Source: Klebsormidium nitens (taxonomy: Eukaryota > Streptophyta > Klebsormidiophyceae > Klebsormidiales > Klebsormidiaceae). Taken from it: a stretch of 64,000 bases of DNA. The number at the start of each line of letters is the position of its first letter. The stretch's first letter is position 1. A program made the position numbers and the translations under genes. Below, one piece after another: positions 23,841 to 35,288 of this stretch. Under the pieces are notes generated by a model. The model had not been told where the DNA came from and searched no databases. It saw only the letters and a program-made list of their open reading frames with translations. Location of the stretch: positions 1-64,000 of the forward strand of contig DF236993.1 of the NCBI GenBank assembly GCA_000708835.1, written 5' to 3'.

Positions 23841-26680
23841 ATGAGCCAGAGCGTGTGTGTACTTTGCGCGGGGCCGGTGGCCTTTGCTCTATCACCCCTA
23901 TCCAAGCAGGGATCATTTGCTCGCAGCTCTTCTTTCAATGGAAGGGCACTTGTGCCGCTTCAGAGGGCTGCAGGGCACAGAGCTCCCCGGTCTTCGTCCA
24001 ACATCAGAGCTGGTGAGCAAGGAAATTATTGCTGCTTCCTCTTACTAAAATGTGAGATCCTATAATGGGGGTTTGCATGGATTGGTTGGTTTTGGCACTT
24101 CGCGCTCAGCACAAAAGTCTGAAACGAGAACTCTTGACCTGGCAAATGCCGCACAAATGTCAGTGCTTGCAAGCGCATTGTACATCCTGGGGTTGCTTGG
24201 TCTGTACCTGTCTTCATGATAGAATGTGGTTCTCTGATCAATCGGTTCTGATATTTCTCCTCTGTGGAAAAAGAATGCCACTCATTACCAAGTTTCACGT
24301 CTCGCAACCAATTTTTGAGGTTGCATGAACACAGAGCAATTACTGATTCTTATGAGGCAGGCGAGGATGGTCAGAAACAAAGAATTTGGTAATGGTGAAG
24401 CAGTTTCTTATGCCTCGAGCAGCTTATAGAAAGCCAGTCAATGGCGAGCAGATTAAGCCTGTGTGCAGTATCCATCTTGCTGACTACGCACCAGGTATTT
24501 GCTGTTCCAACAACTCCGTGGCTTGGCTGTGTTCATCAGGAATCATTCTGGTATGCGCAAGAATGCTGCACAATGAAAATCACTGGAAGGGGTTTTGGCA
24601 CTCGAGTAGGTGTCCTGATTGAGGCAATGTAGCTTTGGGCCTCAATTCTACCATGGGTAAAACCTTTCCGTAGGCAAATTCGCAGTGTAATTCCGAAGTC
24701 AGCATTAACCAGGAACTTGGCCCTTCGTGGTCTTTGACAATACCTGTCGCTCGGAAAAATTGACACTGCATGCAAGAGAGTGGACGTCGTCAAAACACAT
24801 TGCTGTCTGCAACAGCTACTTTGCACTATAGGGCCACTCGACACTCCGCAGGCGACTCCCACAGTCGTGGTGATTCAGCAACTCGTCAGTGAAAATTTTC
24901 CTGCATTGCAAACGTTTTGTGACTCAGAAATTCACCACCCACGAAAGCCCCGGCAGCGGTTTCAGTGGGCAAGAAAATGTTACTTCTCTGGATTCCGCTG
25001 AAGGCATCTTTGCAAAAAACAATGTATCCAGACAGCAACGGCGGCAGTGATTAGGCAGCTGAATATATGGGTCTCCCCTGCAGCCGAACCCACCGACAAG
25101 TCCTTAGAAGTTATGCGAAAGTTCTCGGAGCAGTATGCAAGCCGGACAGACACTTTCTTCTGCTCGGATCTCTCGGTGACTGCGGTTGTGATTAAGGTGA
25201 GTTTGTCTTCGCCAACAACTTTTTTGGTAGGGAGGAGATTTGCCTCAGCCCACTCTCGTTGGACCCCCGGCTGCGCAAGCTCCTTAGAGTACTGCAGCTT
25301 TTCTCGACGTTTCTTTTGTGGTCGACTTTTTCAGTCCTTGCTGCTAGACAAAGCACAATCGATTGATGTGTCATCAACTGAACGTCCCAAGAAGGCTGAC
25401 TTCTTTGAAAAGGTTGTCTTTGTTTTCGTTTGGTAAGCTGTTCGGAAAGCCTTAGTATGACCTTGTATCCATCAAGTGCAAGTTGGCCACTGCCTCTGGG
25501 GCTTTGTAAAAGCAGTGCAGCAACCAGAGACTACAGCTCGCACTTACAGCTCGACTCAGATGCAGGCAGACAATCTACCTGTACTCATGCATATAGTGCC
25601 CCTTAAGCTTGCTTGAGTTGGGGGCATATTTTCCAGAGTTGGTCGAGGTCTGGTTTCCTTCACGTAATGCTGATTGCTGGTTGGTCATGCAGGGTCTTGC
25701 GGAACACAAGGACACACTTGGAGCTCCACTGTGCCCTTGCCGGTAGGGCCTGGAATCATCTTATTCAGCGCTCTCACCTTCTGCGAAGATCAGCGTGGTT
25801 GAGGTCCTTTTTGAGACATGCTTGTAAACTGAACATTGAAGGTCTAGCAGAACTTCGAGCGAACCACCAAGCTCTTGATTGTAGCTCGTGGAGAGAACGA
25901 AGACAACTTTGCGGACGACCACTTCTAAGTTTGCACTACTCCCTGGCTGCATCCTGCGAAAGCCTCCCTGCAAAAAGTCCTACAAGTGTTCCTCTCTTCT
26001 CTTAGTCGAGATGTTCTGTGTTCAGAATGCGTCACACCAGGTGGTCTTCAGAACCTTGAGACCGCAGATGCAAAGGAAGCTCTTTTTTCCTTCCAGGCAT
26101 TACGATGATAAAGCACTTGAGGCGCAACAAGGATTCTGGAATTGCCCCTGTGTTCCAATGAGGGAGAGGTAACAAGTGCCTCTAATTGCTGTGGGCAAAA
26201 CCAGATTAAGAGGTTTTCTCTTATGTGCTGTTTGTGCATCTATTGGATCCTGTTCTATCTCGTTCCATAGTTTTGCCGATCCTTATTTTGTTCCTTTGTT
26301 TTTCCTTGGTAAGTCGCAAGGGTCACGCAGACAGCCCAGAGCTTCACAGCTTCATTCTGACACCTGACACTGACATCGGTTCATGAAATGCTTGCAGGAA
26401 AGAGTGCCATTGTCTTCTCTTTTTGACCCCAGAGAATGACTTTGCTGGAAAGGAACAGGTACGACCCCTCATCCTCCTCGTACTCTCGCAAGATTGCTCT
26501 GCTTCAGATCCTGTGCATGCATTGGAGCCGTGGCTTTTCTGGTAAGGTCCACTGGTCCAGCACGTTTGCTCACGTCATGTGGCTTCGAAATACAATTGAG
26601 CTTGTTATACAACCATCTTGTCTTCTTCCTTACAGAAAATCACGGTAGACACGATCAAAGAACTTACCAAGGATGTCTAG
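23841..26680 (+). CDS. FTRC: Ferredoxin-thioredoxin reductase catalytic subunit, plastid
   Basis: Catalytic (beta) chain of the plastid 4Fe-4S enzyme that passes electrons from ferredoxin to thioredoxins. Six exons: 23841-24012, 25084-25196, 25693-25742, 26097-26168, 26398-26458 and 26636-26680, 513 nt, 170 aa, all GT-AG with matching phases. Exon 1 encodes about 57 residues rich in Ser, Ala and Arg with few acids, a typical chloroplast transit peptide. The mature part starts near EPTDKSLEVMRKFSEQY. The family signature is exact: CPC, 16 residues, CPC, 8 residues, CHC, with the further active-site Cys in FFCSDLSV. The C-terminus is KITVDTIKELTKDV. It is transcribed away from UPF1. Confidence 0.97.
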
Positions 26681-27082
26681 AAGCAGAAGCTTTACTGTAC
26701 AAATCTTGTGGGGAGAAGAAGTGGCCCCGCACTAGCAACGGCTGTACATTCACTTTGTTCATTGAATCTCCTCGAGTTTGAAAATCTGGAAAGAAAGCGC
26801 ATCCACTGTTCGTGAGTTGCTTTGCAAGTTCTCAAAGCTGGTGATCATTGGCAAACCTTTGATCGTGATATCTCCAAGCACTCTTCGTCCTGAAGCAGAC
26901 GCCACAGCCCGGCAGTTTACAGCCATGCATTCAGTAACACAGCAGTTGTATCCCATGACAATCAGGCATTACACCGCGCACTAAGTTCGATTTGTATGCA
27001 TTGCGGTCAAGGCCCACCCACGGGATGACCACTGTCTTCAAAGAAAACACTGAGCGTCGGGTCACTCGCACTCGGGTCACTC

Positions 27083-27760
27083 GGGTACCATCATTTTGTA
27101 ACTGGTACCCCCCCATATTTAAATCGACCATTTTCGGAAGTGGCCCCTTGCCAGGACCCCTGGGGGGCCTCGGCTGCGCCGAGAGGCCCCAAGCTCCCCC
27201 CCCTCCTGGGCCCTGCTGCATAAGAGGGCAGTGAAGCCAAAGCCAGAAACCAGTTTATTTTTGAATGTTTTTCCTGTATGGTGTTGGCAAAAGCTTGTAT
27301 ATATCCCTCGCTTTTTGAAAGCTAGTTAGAACTTAGCCCCGCANNNNNNNNNNNNNNNNNNNNNNNNNNNNNNNNNNNNNNNNNNNNNNNNNNNNNNNNN
27401 NNNNNNNNNNNNNNNNNNNNNNNNNNNNNNNNNNNNNNNNNNNNNNNNNNNNNNNNNNNNNNNNNNNNNNNNNNNNNNNNNNNNNNNNNNNNNNNNNNNN
27501 NNNNNNNNNNNNNNNNNNNNNNNNNNNNNNNNNNNNNNNNNNNNNNNNNNNNNNNNNNNNNNNNNNNNNNNNNNNNNNNNNNNNNNNNNNNNNNNNNNNN
27601 NNNNNNNNNNNNNNNNNNNNNNNNNNNNNNNNNNNNNNNNNNNNNNNNNNNNNNNNNNNNNNNNNNNNNNTCCCACCCTCGTCAGCGTCACCACTGAGGC
27701 CTCAAGCCCCCCCCCACCCCAAATGAATATGGGGGGGTACCAGGTACAAAATGGCGGTAC
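27083..27760. mobile_element. Inverted-repeat element spanning the N gap
   Basis: An arm at 27083-27118 (GGGTACC, an ATTTTGTA core, then GGTACCCCCCCATATT) reappears as its reverse complement at 27725-27760 with only a few differences. Between them lie GC-rich sequence and about 327 N. The layout is that of a small non-autonomous DNA element or a foldback structure, which may explain the failed assembly. No target-site duplication was established. Confidence 0.5.
27344..27670. other. Assembly gap (N run)
   Basis: Unresolved bases; the true length is unknown. It is bordered by GC-rich, C-homopolymer sequence on both sides and lies inside the inverted repeat pair 27083-27118 / 27725-27760. Confidence 0.99.
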
Positions 27761-28220
27761 CCTTAATATTCATTGAATTGAATAAGAAAATTCATGACGG
27801 TCAAACCGGCCGAATAAGAGCTGGTATGCCTCCTAAATGTATAGGCTTACGGGTCACCTGGCATGCACATGCTACGTATATGTGCATGCATGCATGATCT
27901 CGTATTACAATGAATCAGGACATTGATACGTATATGCGGTACGTGTGCTGCCCGCGAGAATTCTAATCGGTCAAACATGTAAACATGCAGCAGAGCGTGC
28001 TTAAGATGATTGTACGGGATCGAGGCCCGCATATCTACAGCGAATCAACCTGCAAAGCATGGCGCAGCGGGCCGCACCGCTGCCGGCCGTCCACTGGCAC
28101 GGACAGAAATGCGAATTGCATGTGGATTCCGGCCGGGCCGAGCTGGGCGCGGGCGACCAGAATCATGCGATATCACGACGTACCGGCTGGACACACTAGC
28201 TTAGACCGGCCTTGTTATAC

Positions 28221-28982
28221 ATCACAAGCTACCTATGGTGGGTCTCGACGGTATCGACCGCGCGACGGTCCGGTCTCAAAGTTCTTACACCGGTGTTACG
28301 TGTCGCGACGAATTGTGTACGCGGCACTGACGACCGTACTCGGCAGTACTTGAGAATCAGGTCTGAGTTCATGAATTGAACTTTTTCTGACACGTCGATC
28401 AACGGTCAAGTGCGTACTATGCGGAGGTACGGTACCGCTCGAGTCTGCGCGTACATCGATTATGAAATTTATGGTCTTGGTCGGAACTTCCGACTTGAAC
28501 CACGCAGGAGTACCGCGGTACCCAGACTGAAAGGAGAGTGCAGGAATTTGATAGAGCAGTGTAAGGAAAGGCGCTCTGCAAAAATCAACAATGGCGGCCC
28601 ACTTTGCGCCTCCTATGCTGTTTCTTGAGATTTGTCCTGAACAAAACATGATGTTGGAGCTTCAAAGGACCTCTAATGACGCCCTTTCAACATTTTTTTT
28701 TGCTTGTCAAAGGTTTCTATAAGCTGCATAAGCCTCCTCATAGTGTGGCATTTTTATGCTTCTGTCAAAGTGTAAATCAAAACACTCTGTTACACCATTA
28801 TGACACTCGGTTACGGCCGAGCAAGATTTTGAAAGTACTCGTGTGTACATGTTACGGAAGTCCGAGTCGTCGTAACGTGAACCGCCGGTACTACTGACGA
28901 AATTTGATACCGGGTCCCACATTTTCGTCGCGGTTTGAGTCGAAGTCGACTCGGCCGGGACCCACCATAGGTAGCTTGTGAT
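28221..28982. mobile_element. MITE-like element with about 28-bp terminal inverted repeats
   Basis: The left end at 28221-28248 begins ATCACAAGCTACCTATGGTG. The right end (28954-28982) is its reverse complement over about 26 of 28 bases. The 762-bp interior has no transposase-like frame, so it would be non-autonomous. Flanks are AT-rich (TTATA left, ATAAAG right), but no clear target duplication could be fixed. Confidence 0.6.
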
Positions 28983-29689
28983 ATAAAGCCATCATGCTAG
29001 GTTCGTGCAAAGAGCGTACATGCACTATGCACGCATGAGTACTTGTCTATAGATTACATTAGCACGTTCAATGCTGGAACATATGCAGCCTGTGTGAAGT
29101 GGCCGGCTCTGATAACCAGGCAACGTACGGTGAGTCCCACGGCCATTCAACCCATGCAGACCTAACATGAGTCAACGACACTTTGAATTTAGCAAATCAT
29201 TACCCATCGGATCCTCTTTTTTAGCACTTGATAGATTCTACCATGATCAGTCTTCAATCAACCTTCACTCATCTTTTCTGCTAAATTGTCTCTGTCTTGT
29301 TCACGAGCGAAGAGGAAAAGTAAGTGGAGATGTAAGCAACCGTTTGATCCAACCTTCCTTCTACCATTAATAGATGGTAAACTCGTGATAATCCCAACGT
29401 GCTCGTTTTGATAAGTTCCAGTTCCTTCCGTCTCCAAACACGTGTCTTACGGTCGCCTCCTTTGTCAAACATTTCAATGGTACCCCAATGTCCCTTACAC
29501 AATGGATCTCTTCTATTCCTCACACGGCCCTTCTGGTGGGCCCATTCACACGGTCTACGCCCCGGGTCCGCGTAAGAGCGTACATGCTCCTGCCGCGACC
29601 TTCATTCGCCTCTCCATCTAGCACAAAGGAAGGCTAGAACTTGTTACTGAGACGTGAAGCGTCCGAACACAGAACGTGCGCGTCCGCTC

Positions 29690-31196
29690 GGCTTCCCACG
29701 ACGTCTTCTTCAAAAGGGGACCCCTGGATGCTGAGCTTTCAAACACAAGCTCCGGGCGTTCGCTTTACGACCTGCCCCATCAGAATAGACCGCCCCTTTG
29801 CTACTCCAGGTTCGGTCAAATTTGGGGCCTGACTCCGTTCGGAAGCGATGACAAAACTTTGCCCGATGCGCAGAAGTTGGGCTGTTCAATGAACCAGAGG
29901 CTGTCCATCGAACGGCCCAAGTTCTGAGCATCCGGCAAAGTCCTGCGATCGGTTCGAATCCGAAACCGGTCTGGCGGCCCGGTTTGACCGAACCTGCACT
30001 ATGCATCTTCCATAGCTACGAAATCTGAGGCAGAGCTTGCAGACCACATCGCACGACGATCTTGAGGTCCGACCCGTTCCTTCTCCCTGCAACCGGCCGT
30101 TTAGCACCAAGGGCGCCCCTTGGGACACGTCTCCCACAACCCTGTTATCCGATGTGATGCTCAAACAGCAGTCGGGCTTTCGACAAAGGCACCAGACAGA
30201 CACGTCCGACGATCTCTCACTCACCGGTTCAGGACGCTCGCACGAGCCTCGCGAAAGTTCGGACAGTATTCGGACGCCAGTTCCAGGCGTCTGGTACAGC
30301 TTCCGTCCTCGCACCCCAATGATGGCGACAGTTTGGACGGCGTTTGGACGGTATTTGGACACCGGGTTCCGGACGTTCCGCTCAGCTTCCGTCCTCACGC
30401 TTGAAGGCGGGGCCCTGGCTTTTCGTCTCCCACATCCACTCCAATGACGGGGACACTTCGGACAGCAGTCGGACACCGGTTCCGGACGTCCACTCGGATC
30501 CGTCCTCGCAGCCCCGGGGATGGCGACAGATCGGACGGGCATTGGGACGCCGGTTGGGAAAGTTTCGGGCAGAATTTGAACGCCGGTTCCGGGGCGTCCG
30601 CTCAAGTTCCGGTCTCCCGCTTGAAGGCGACCCCCTGACCCTGCATCTTCCACATCAATCCCCAATGACGACGAAGCTTCGGAACGCAGATTCCGCCGTC
30701 CACTCAGGTTCGCACCCCCAGTCATGGCGACGCTTCGGACAGCATTAGGACGCCGGTTCCGGACGTTCCGCTCAGGTTCCGTTCTCGCGTACAAAGGCGG
30801 CCCTCTGGCCCTGCGTCTCCCAGATCCTTTCCCAGTGGCGACGGAGCTTCGGACAGCTTCCGGACGCCGGTTCCGCCCGTCCGCTCAGATTCCGGTGTTC
30901 CGCTCAAGTTCCATCCTCGCGTCTGCAGGCGGCCCCCTGGCTCCGCGTCTCCGACATCCACTCACAGCGACGGCGCAGATTCGGACAGCATCCGGCGCCA
31001 GTTCTGCCCGTCCGATCGGATTCGTCGTCCGCTCAGGTTCCGTCCTCGCGCTTAAAGGCGGCCCCCTGGCCCTGCGTCTCCCACATCCACTCCCAGTAGC
31101 GGTTGAGACCTCCAAGCAGCACAGAGTATCTGGACGCTGTTTCCAAACAGCTTTCGGACGCTGGTTCCGCCCCTCCGCTGAGATTCCGGTTTCCGC
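29690..31196 (-). repeat. Array of decayed copies of MBD4L exon 3 tail
   Basis: On the plus strand a unit of roughly 135-220 bp recurs. Its core is the exon 3 tail seen at about 31216-31268 (GGCCCCCTGGCCCTGCGTCT, then CCACATCCACTCCC). Copies of the core lie near 31070, 30930, 30800, 30625 and 30405, with weaker ones near 30530, 30305, 30100 and 29715. Between cores sit CGGACGCCGGTTC-like words. Similarity to the exon falls with distance. A long open frame on the minus strand (30794-29886) is built entirely of these units and is not considered a gene. Confidence 0.8.
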
Positions 31197-34100
31197 TCAG
31201 GTTCCGTCCTCCCGTTTGAACGCGGCCCCCTGGCCCTGCGTCTCCCACATCCACTCCCAGTAGCGGTTGAGCATGTGGTCGTGCGGGACCACTTCTTGCC
31301 AGCGGCCCTCGCAGAAGATGGCATGTGCGTCGGCCGCGTACTTGCCGATGCCGTGGACCCTGTCGAGGGGCTTGGCCAGCGGATCCTTCAAATGTTCCAG
31401 ATATTCCTGAAGGAAAGGAGTAGGGATTTTCGCTCGCTATTGTCGGGGGAAGGACAGGCGTGCGCGTCGGCCGCGTACTTCCCGATGCCGTGGAGCCTGT
31501 CAAGGGGCTTGGCCAGCGGATCCTTTAGATGCTCCAAGTATTCCTGTGTAACAAGATTAGTTGGTATGAAAAACGTACCAGGAAAGTTGCAAAACAATAA
31601 GATATAGCGGCACACAAAGATTTGTCGATGCCGTGGAGCCTGTCGAGGGGCTCGGCCAGCGGATCTTTCAGATGTTCAAGATATTCCTGTGAAAGGAGAA
31701 CAACCAGTATTAAGGACGGAAGGACGTTTGAAAAATTGCAAATAAGAGGTCTAGCGGCACGCAAGAATTTGCCGTGGAGCCTGTCAAGGGGCTTGGCGAG
31801 CGGATCCTTCAGATGCTCAAGGTATTCCTGTTGGGGATGAGTCTGAGACATTCTGCGATTGACGACAAGGTTAGGATATGTCGAAGGATGTTCCATGAGC
31901 AAGGACGACCCTGTGTGAGTATCGGCCGCGTACTTGCCAATGTCGTGGAGCGTGTCGAGGGGCTTGGCCAGCGGATCTTAAGATGCTCCATATACTCCTG
32001 TGTGAGGAGAATAGGCGCCATTAAGAGCGTACTAAGCAGATGCACAGTTAAGTTGTATAGTGGCACGCATGATTTGCCAATGCCATGGAGCCTGTCGAGG
32101 GGCTTGGCGAGGGGTCCTCCAGATGTTCCAAATATTCCTGTGCAAGGGGAGAGTGAGAAATTTGAGTCGCTCAGAACGTACTCAAAAAGTTACTGAGAGG
32201 AATTAGGGAGGGGCGTAAAGGCTTTGGCAATGAAATGCAGCATCCTGGGGCCTTGGGAGGGGCAACTTGGAATGCTCAGAGTGTTCCTGTGGTGGGAGGG
32301 AATGAGAGCAGTAAGCGATGTTAAGGAGATGCCCAGGGCGTACTGAATATCGATGGACGATGGAAAAGAGCGACACACAAGGAATGGGGTGAAGCTGAAG
32401 CGTGTTGCGGGGTGGGGCAAGGGATCCTTCCAGGTGTTCCAAGTGACCCTGTGTTAAGTTAATAGACGTGAACCGTAATTGTTGTGAGGCTACACCTCGA
32501 ACGTACTAGAATCCGACAGAGGGGAAAGAGCCGGCGCGAGTGAACTTGCCGATGCCGAGGGCCTTGACCAGGGGTCCTGAATAGAGTATTGCTGTCGAAG
32601 GATGACACAGGCAAAGGAAGGGCGGACTGCGGACGAGAAGGCTATTCCTGAACGGTCCTTTCGTGTATCTCAAAATGAGAACAGGAATCAGGTATGTGAG
32701 AGGCGCCAATACGTCGATACGATGAGGGAGAGGAGCATCCAAGGATAGATGTGGTGGTACGATGAGGGTGTCGGGGCGTCTGGCCTCGACACAAGAGGTC
32801 GGGCGTTTAACAACCAAGATTAGAACTCGAGTCCAAGGAGGCTGGGATCGGCTACTGAGAAGTCGGGGAAGGAGAGAAGGAAGTCGGAGGAGCTGAAAGG
32901 ACACACCGTAACGGACAGTGTTAAGGACAATCTTAAGGCTCATGACAATCTTAAGGCTGCACGGGCCACCTGTTACTTCCCCGAATGGCCATGCTTGATA
33001 CCGAAATAGCATGTCCGCACCATCCATTTTTCCTCAACGATTTCATCCGTCCCACCTCTTTCCAAACCGGACGTTATATCTGCCTACCATCCCTCTTTCT
33101 TGGAACACACAAAACCATTCACCCTACCTGCGAGAAACGCTGGATCGTGGCGGCGCGCTTGTTTTGCAACCCCAACGAATGAATCACTTTCCCAATTGCG
33201 TCAGTATCCGCCGCCATTGCCGCTTCGGCGGTTGGGATCAGTTTGAAGAGGTCCCAAATGACGCGCCTCATCGCGCCGCCAGTTGTCACATTCAGGAGCA
33301 GACACGCCACCAGGAGCTTCCAGGGAGTGCGCCACAACTCTTCCTGCGGGTTTGGAAAATGGGTTAAAACCTGGAGTAGCCTGACTGAAGCGGGTTTGAT
33401 GAGTTAGTTAGACGGGAGGGTTTGGCCTAACCCTGAGATTAGGTCACGGACACTCATCACGTTCAGGAGCAGGCACGCAACGAGGAGCCTCCAGGAATCG
33501 CGCCACAATTCTTCCTGCGGGGTTAAGAATTGCGTTAAAATTCGTGATTAGCCTCACAAAGAGCGGGTTAGTTGAGTTGAAGTTGGCATACAACGTGCAA
33601 ATCCTATACAGATCTCACACTCAAAGGATTTTGTCGAACTGCCATCCGAGATTTTATCCGTCAGACCTCTGCTGCAGTCGTCAATAAAAGGCAACGTCCG
33701 CCAAATGCTGAAGCCCACTCAGAAAGCAGGAAAGTCTAACCCAACCCTCACAGAGTTTACGGGATACTTGTTAGACTTGGAGGAGGCGCACAGTCTCAAG
33801 CTTCCAGGGGTGCCGCAAGACCTCTTTCTAAAGAAGCTGATAAATGTAAACAGAGCGTAAATGCCAAGGTGACAATATCAAAGGATGCTGGATGTTATCC
33901 ACAACCAACTTTCGAATCTGCTGTACGTCCAATTTAAAGATTCCCGGGAGAAAGGGTCCATGATTCCGGATCTCGGACTTGGGAATCAATTTTCATTTCC
34001 GCTATTCCGCGTCTCAAAAACTCACTTGGATCAGCCCGTAGGGCGACACGGGCGGCACCCAGTCCGGGTCCACGACTCCGGCCGGCCGCTTCGGGCCCCC

Positions 34101-35288
34101 CCCTCCTCGCCCCTCCGTCCCCTTCTTCCCAGCTTCCTCCGGAATCAACTTCCGTATCTCTTCCGCAGTCACCCGCTTCCCCTCCGCAATCAGCGCAAGC
34201 GCAGTCTCCCTGACTTTCTCTCCTTGTGCTATCACTTTCAATGTCGCCCGCTGCCGCCGTCTCGAGACTTTCCGGGGGGGCCGGTGCGAGTCCCCGTCCT
34301 GGTCTGGCGCGCTGCCCCCCACGGCGGATGAATTTGCGCTGTGCCCCGCCTCGAAGCTGACCGATGGGCTCGCCACCGGAAACCCTGTGCTGAGGGATCC
34401 CCCTGACTTTGAAGGAGTCTGAAACCTGGCTGAATTAGCTGAGCGTTTCTGAGCGCTCGGTTGGCCCCTAGACAAGCGGCTCCGGACCCCCCCGCTAGAG
34501 CAGTCAGAGTGCGCTGGCCGCCGAGGGGGGGTACCTGAAACCCCTCGGTAGGAGAAGCCTTCCAACGCCGCGGCGAGACGTGCGGCGCTGGAAGGGGGGG
34601 TAGCATCAAGCTGCAAATCCACGCCCCCTTCGGAGGTCCTGGACTCGACCAGCTTGGGAAGGCATTCTCCTGGTGGAGTCGTTATGGGCGCCTTATCTGT
34701 CCCCTCCTCTGGCCCCTTCTCTGCTCTCTCCCCCTCGTCTCCCGCGCCTGACTTGTTTTGGCTAGCCCTGTCATTGCCATGATGTTTAGCAGCCGTTAGG
34801 CGTTCGAAGTCTCCCTGATTCCATCGCAGCCCTTCTTTGGCAGCAACGATGTCAGACACAGCCGTGTCCCCTGCAGGTAGCTCGCCCCCCTCAACCTCCG
34901 GTGCAAGTTCGTCCGCACCTTTCTCCTTTCCATCCCCCCCAGTCCCGCTGGTTCCCAGTCCATCTGACGAACTCGCACCCCTTCCACGTCTCCCCCTCAA
35001 TCCTCCAGAAGCTTGCTTCGTCATTTGCCTCACCCTGGCGGCTCTCGCTCCTGATGCGGCTGCGTCTATTTGGTCTGGCACCTTCTCCTGCTGCGATGAG
35101 AGTGAGCAGCGCTTCCCCCGCTTTCTCTCGCGTGGGGAACTCGCATTCGCCCCTGGAGCTGCCACAGGATCACCGCCATCCAGAACGTGCTCGGCCTTCC
35201 GTTTGAGTCTACTAGACCGCCTCAGGCCTTCCACATTAGCCATGTCAGCACCCTCCTTTCGCGCCACCCCCTTCCTCAACTTCCGCAT
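31197..35288 (-). CDS. MBD4L: MBD4-like DNA glycosylase (HhH-GPD)
   Basis: Nuclear base-excision repair glycosylase of the plant MBD4-like family, which removes thymine or uracil mispaired with guanine. Three exons: 35288-34026, 33343-33128 and 31406-31197, 1689 nt, 562 aa, all phase 0. Exon 1 (421 aa) encodes a disordered, charged N-terminus with a basic RRSSRLKRKAEH stretch that could be a nuclear signal, and ends with the family hallmark DWVPPVSPYGLIQ. Exon 2 gives PWKLLVACLLLN. Exon 3 gives the helix-hairpin-helix LDRVHGIGKYAADA (about 507-520) and the catalytic-Asp context PHDHMLNRYW (Asp about 536). No methyl-CpG-binding domain is seen, as in plants. Exons 2 and 3 are each preceded by decayed copies of their own first bases, and exon 3 is followed by copies of its tail. 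Confidence 0.93.
31458..32600 (-). repeat. Array of eight decayed copies of MBD4L exon 3 head
   Basis: Upstream of true exon 3 (start 31406), eight further heads start at 31543, 31686, 31827, 31997, 32137, 32286, 32448 and 32591. Spacings are 137, 143, 141, 170, 140, 149, 162 and 143, mean 148. Each has an ACAG acceptor, then a copy of EYLEHLKDPLAKPLDR-type coding sequence, and several have shared intron words (GCGGCACRCA, AACGTAC) between heads. The nearest copy matches about 88 nt of the exon; the farthest two are barely recognisable. The exon 3 branch of the intron has evidently grown by tandem duplication. Confidence 0.92.
33440..33514 (-). repeat. MBD4L exon 2 head copy 2
   Basis: It starts 171 nt upstream of true exon 2 (33343). 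A CCCGCAG acceptor is followed by coding-like EELWRDSWRLLVACLLLNV, then divergence. The intron sequence beyond is also shared (GGGTTAAAAC-type and AGCCTnACnnAGCGGGTT words at 33360-33405 and 33528-33570), so the duplicated unit includes part of the intron. Confidence 0.9.
33783..33827 (-). repeat. MBD4L exon 2 head copy 3
   Basis: A TTTAG acceptor is followed by KEVLRHPWKLETVRL, a worn match to EELWRTPWKLLVACL. It lies 313 nt upstream of copy 2, about two unit lengths, so an intermediate copy may have been lost or eroded. Confidence 0.65.

Larger units (their letters stand above)
26681..29690. other. Repeat-rich intergenic zone with assembly gap
   Basis: No gene can be supported. It holds the N run (about 27344-27670), an inverted repeat pair that brackets that gap, a second element with terminal inverted repeats (28221-28982), and stretches rich in GGTACC and TGCATG palindromes (27840-27960, 28420-28520). 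Confidence 0.7.

Noticed and set aside
25841-25876. Possible copy of FTRC exon 3 head 148 bp downstream of the true start (25693)
   Set aside because: Twelve of the first 13 bases match, but similarity then collapses and the flanking intron is unrelated; the spacing is tempting yet chance cannot be excluded.
29940-29975. tRNA B-box-like GGTTCGAATCC
   Set aside because: No A box at the right distance and no cloverleaf; it lies in the repeat array.
29886-30794. 302-codon open frame on the minus strand
   Set aside because: It consists entirely of worn copies of the MBD4L exon 3 tail read in a shifted frame; openness comes from the GC-rich repeat.
31406-32600. CRISPR-like repeat-spacer array
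   Set aside because: Units are long, diverge gradually, include shared intron sequence and match the first bases of a coding exon; the genome is eukaryotic.
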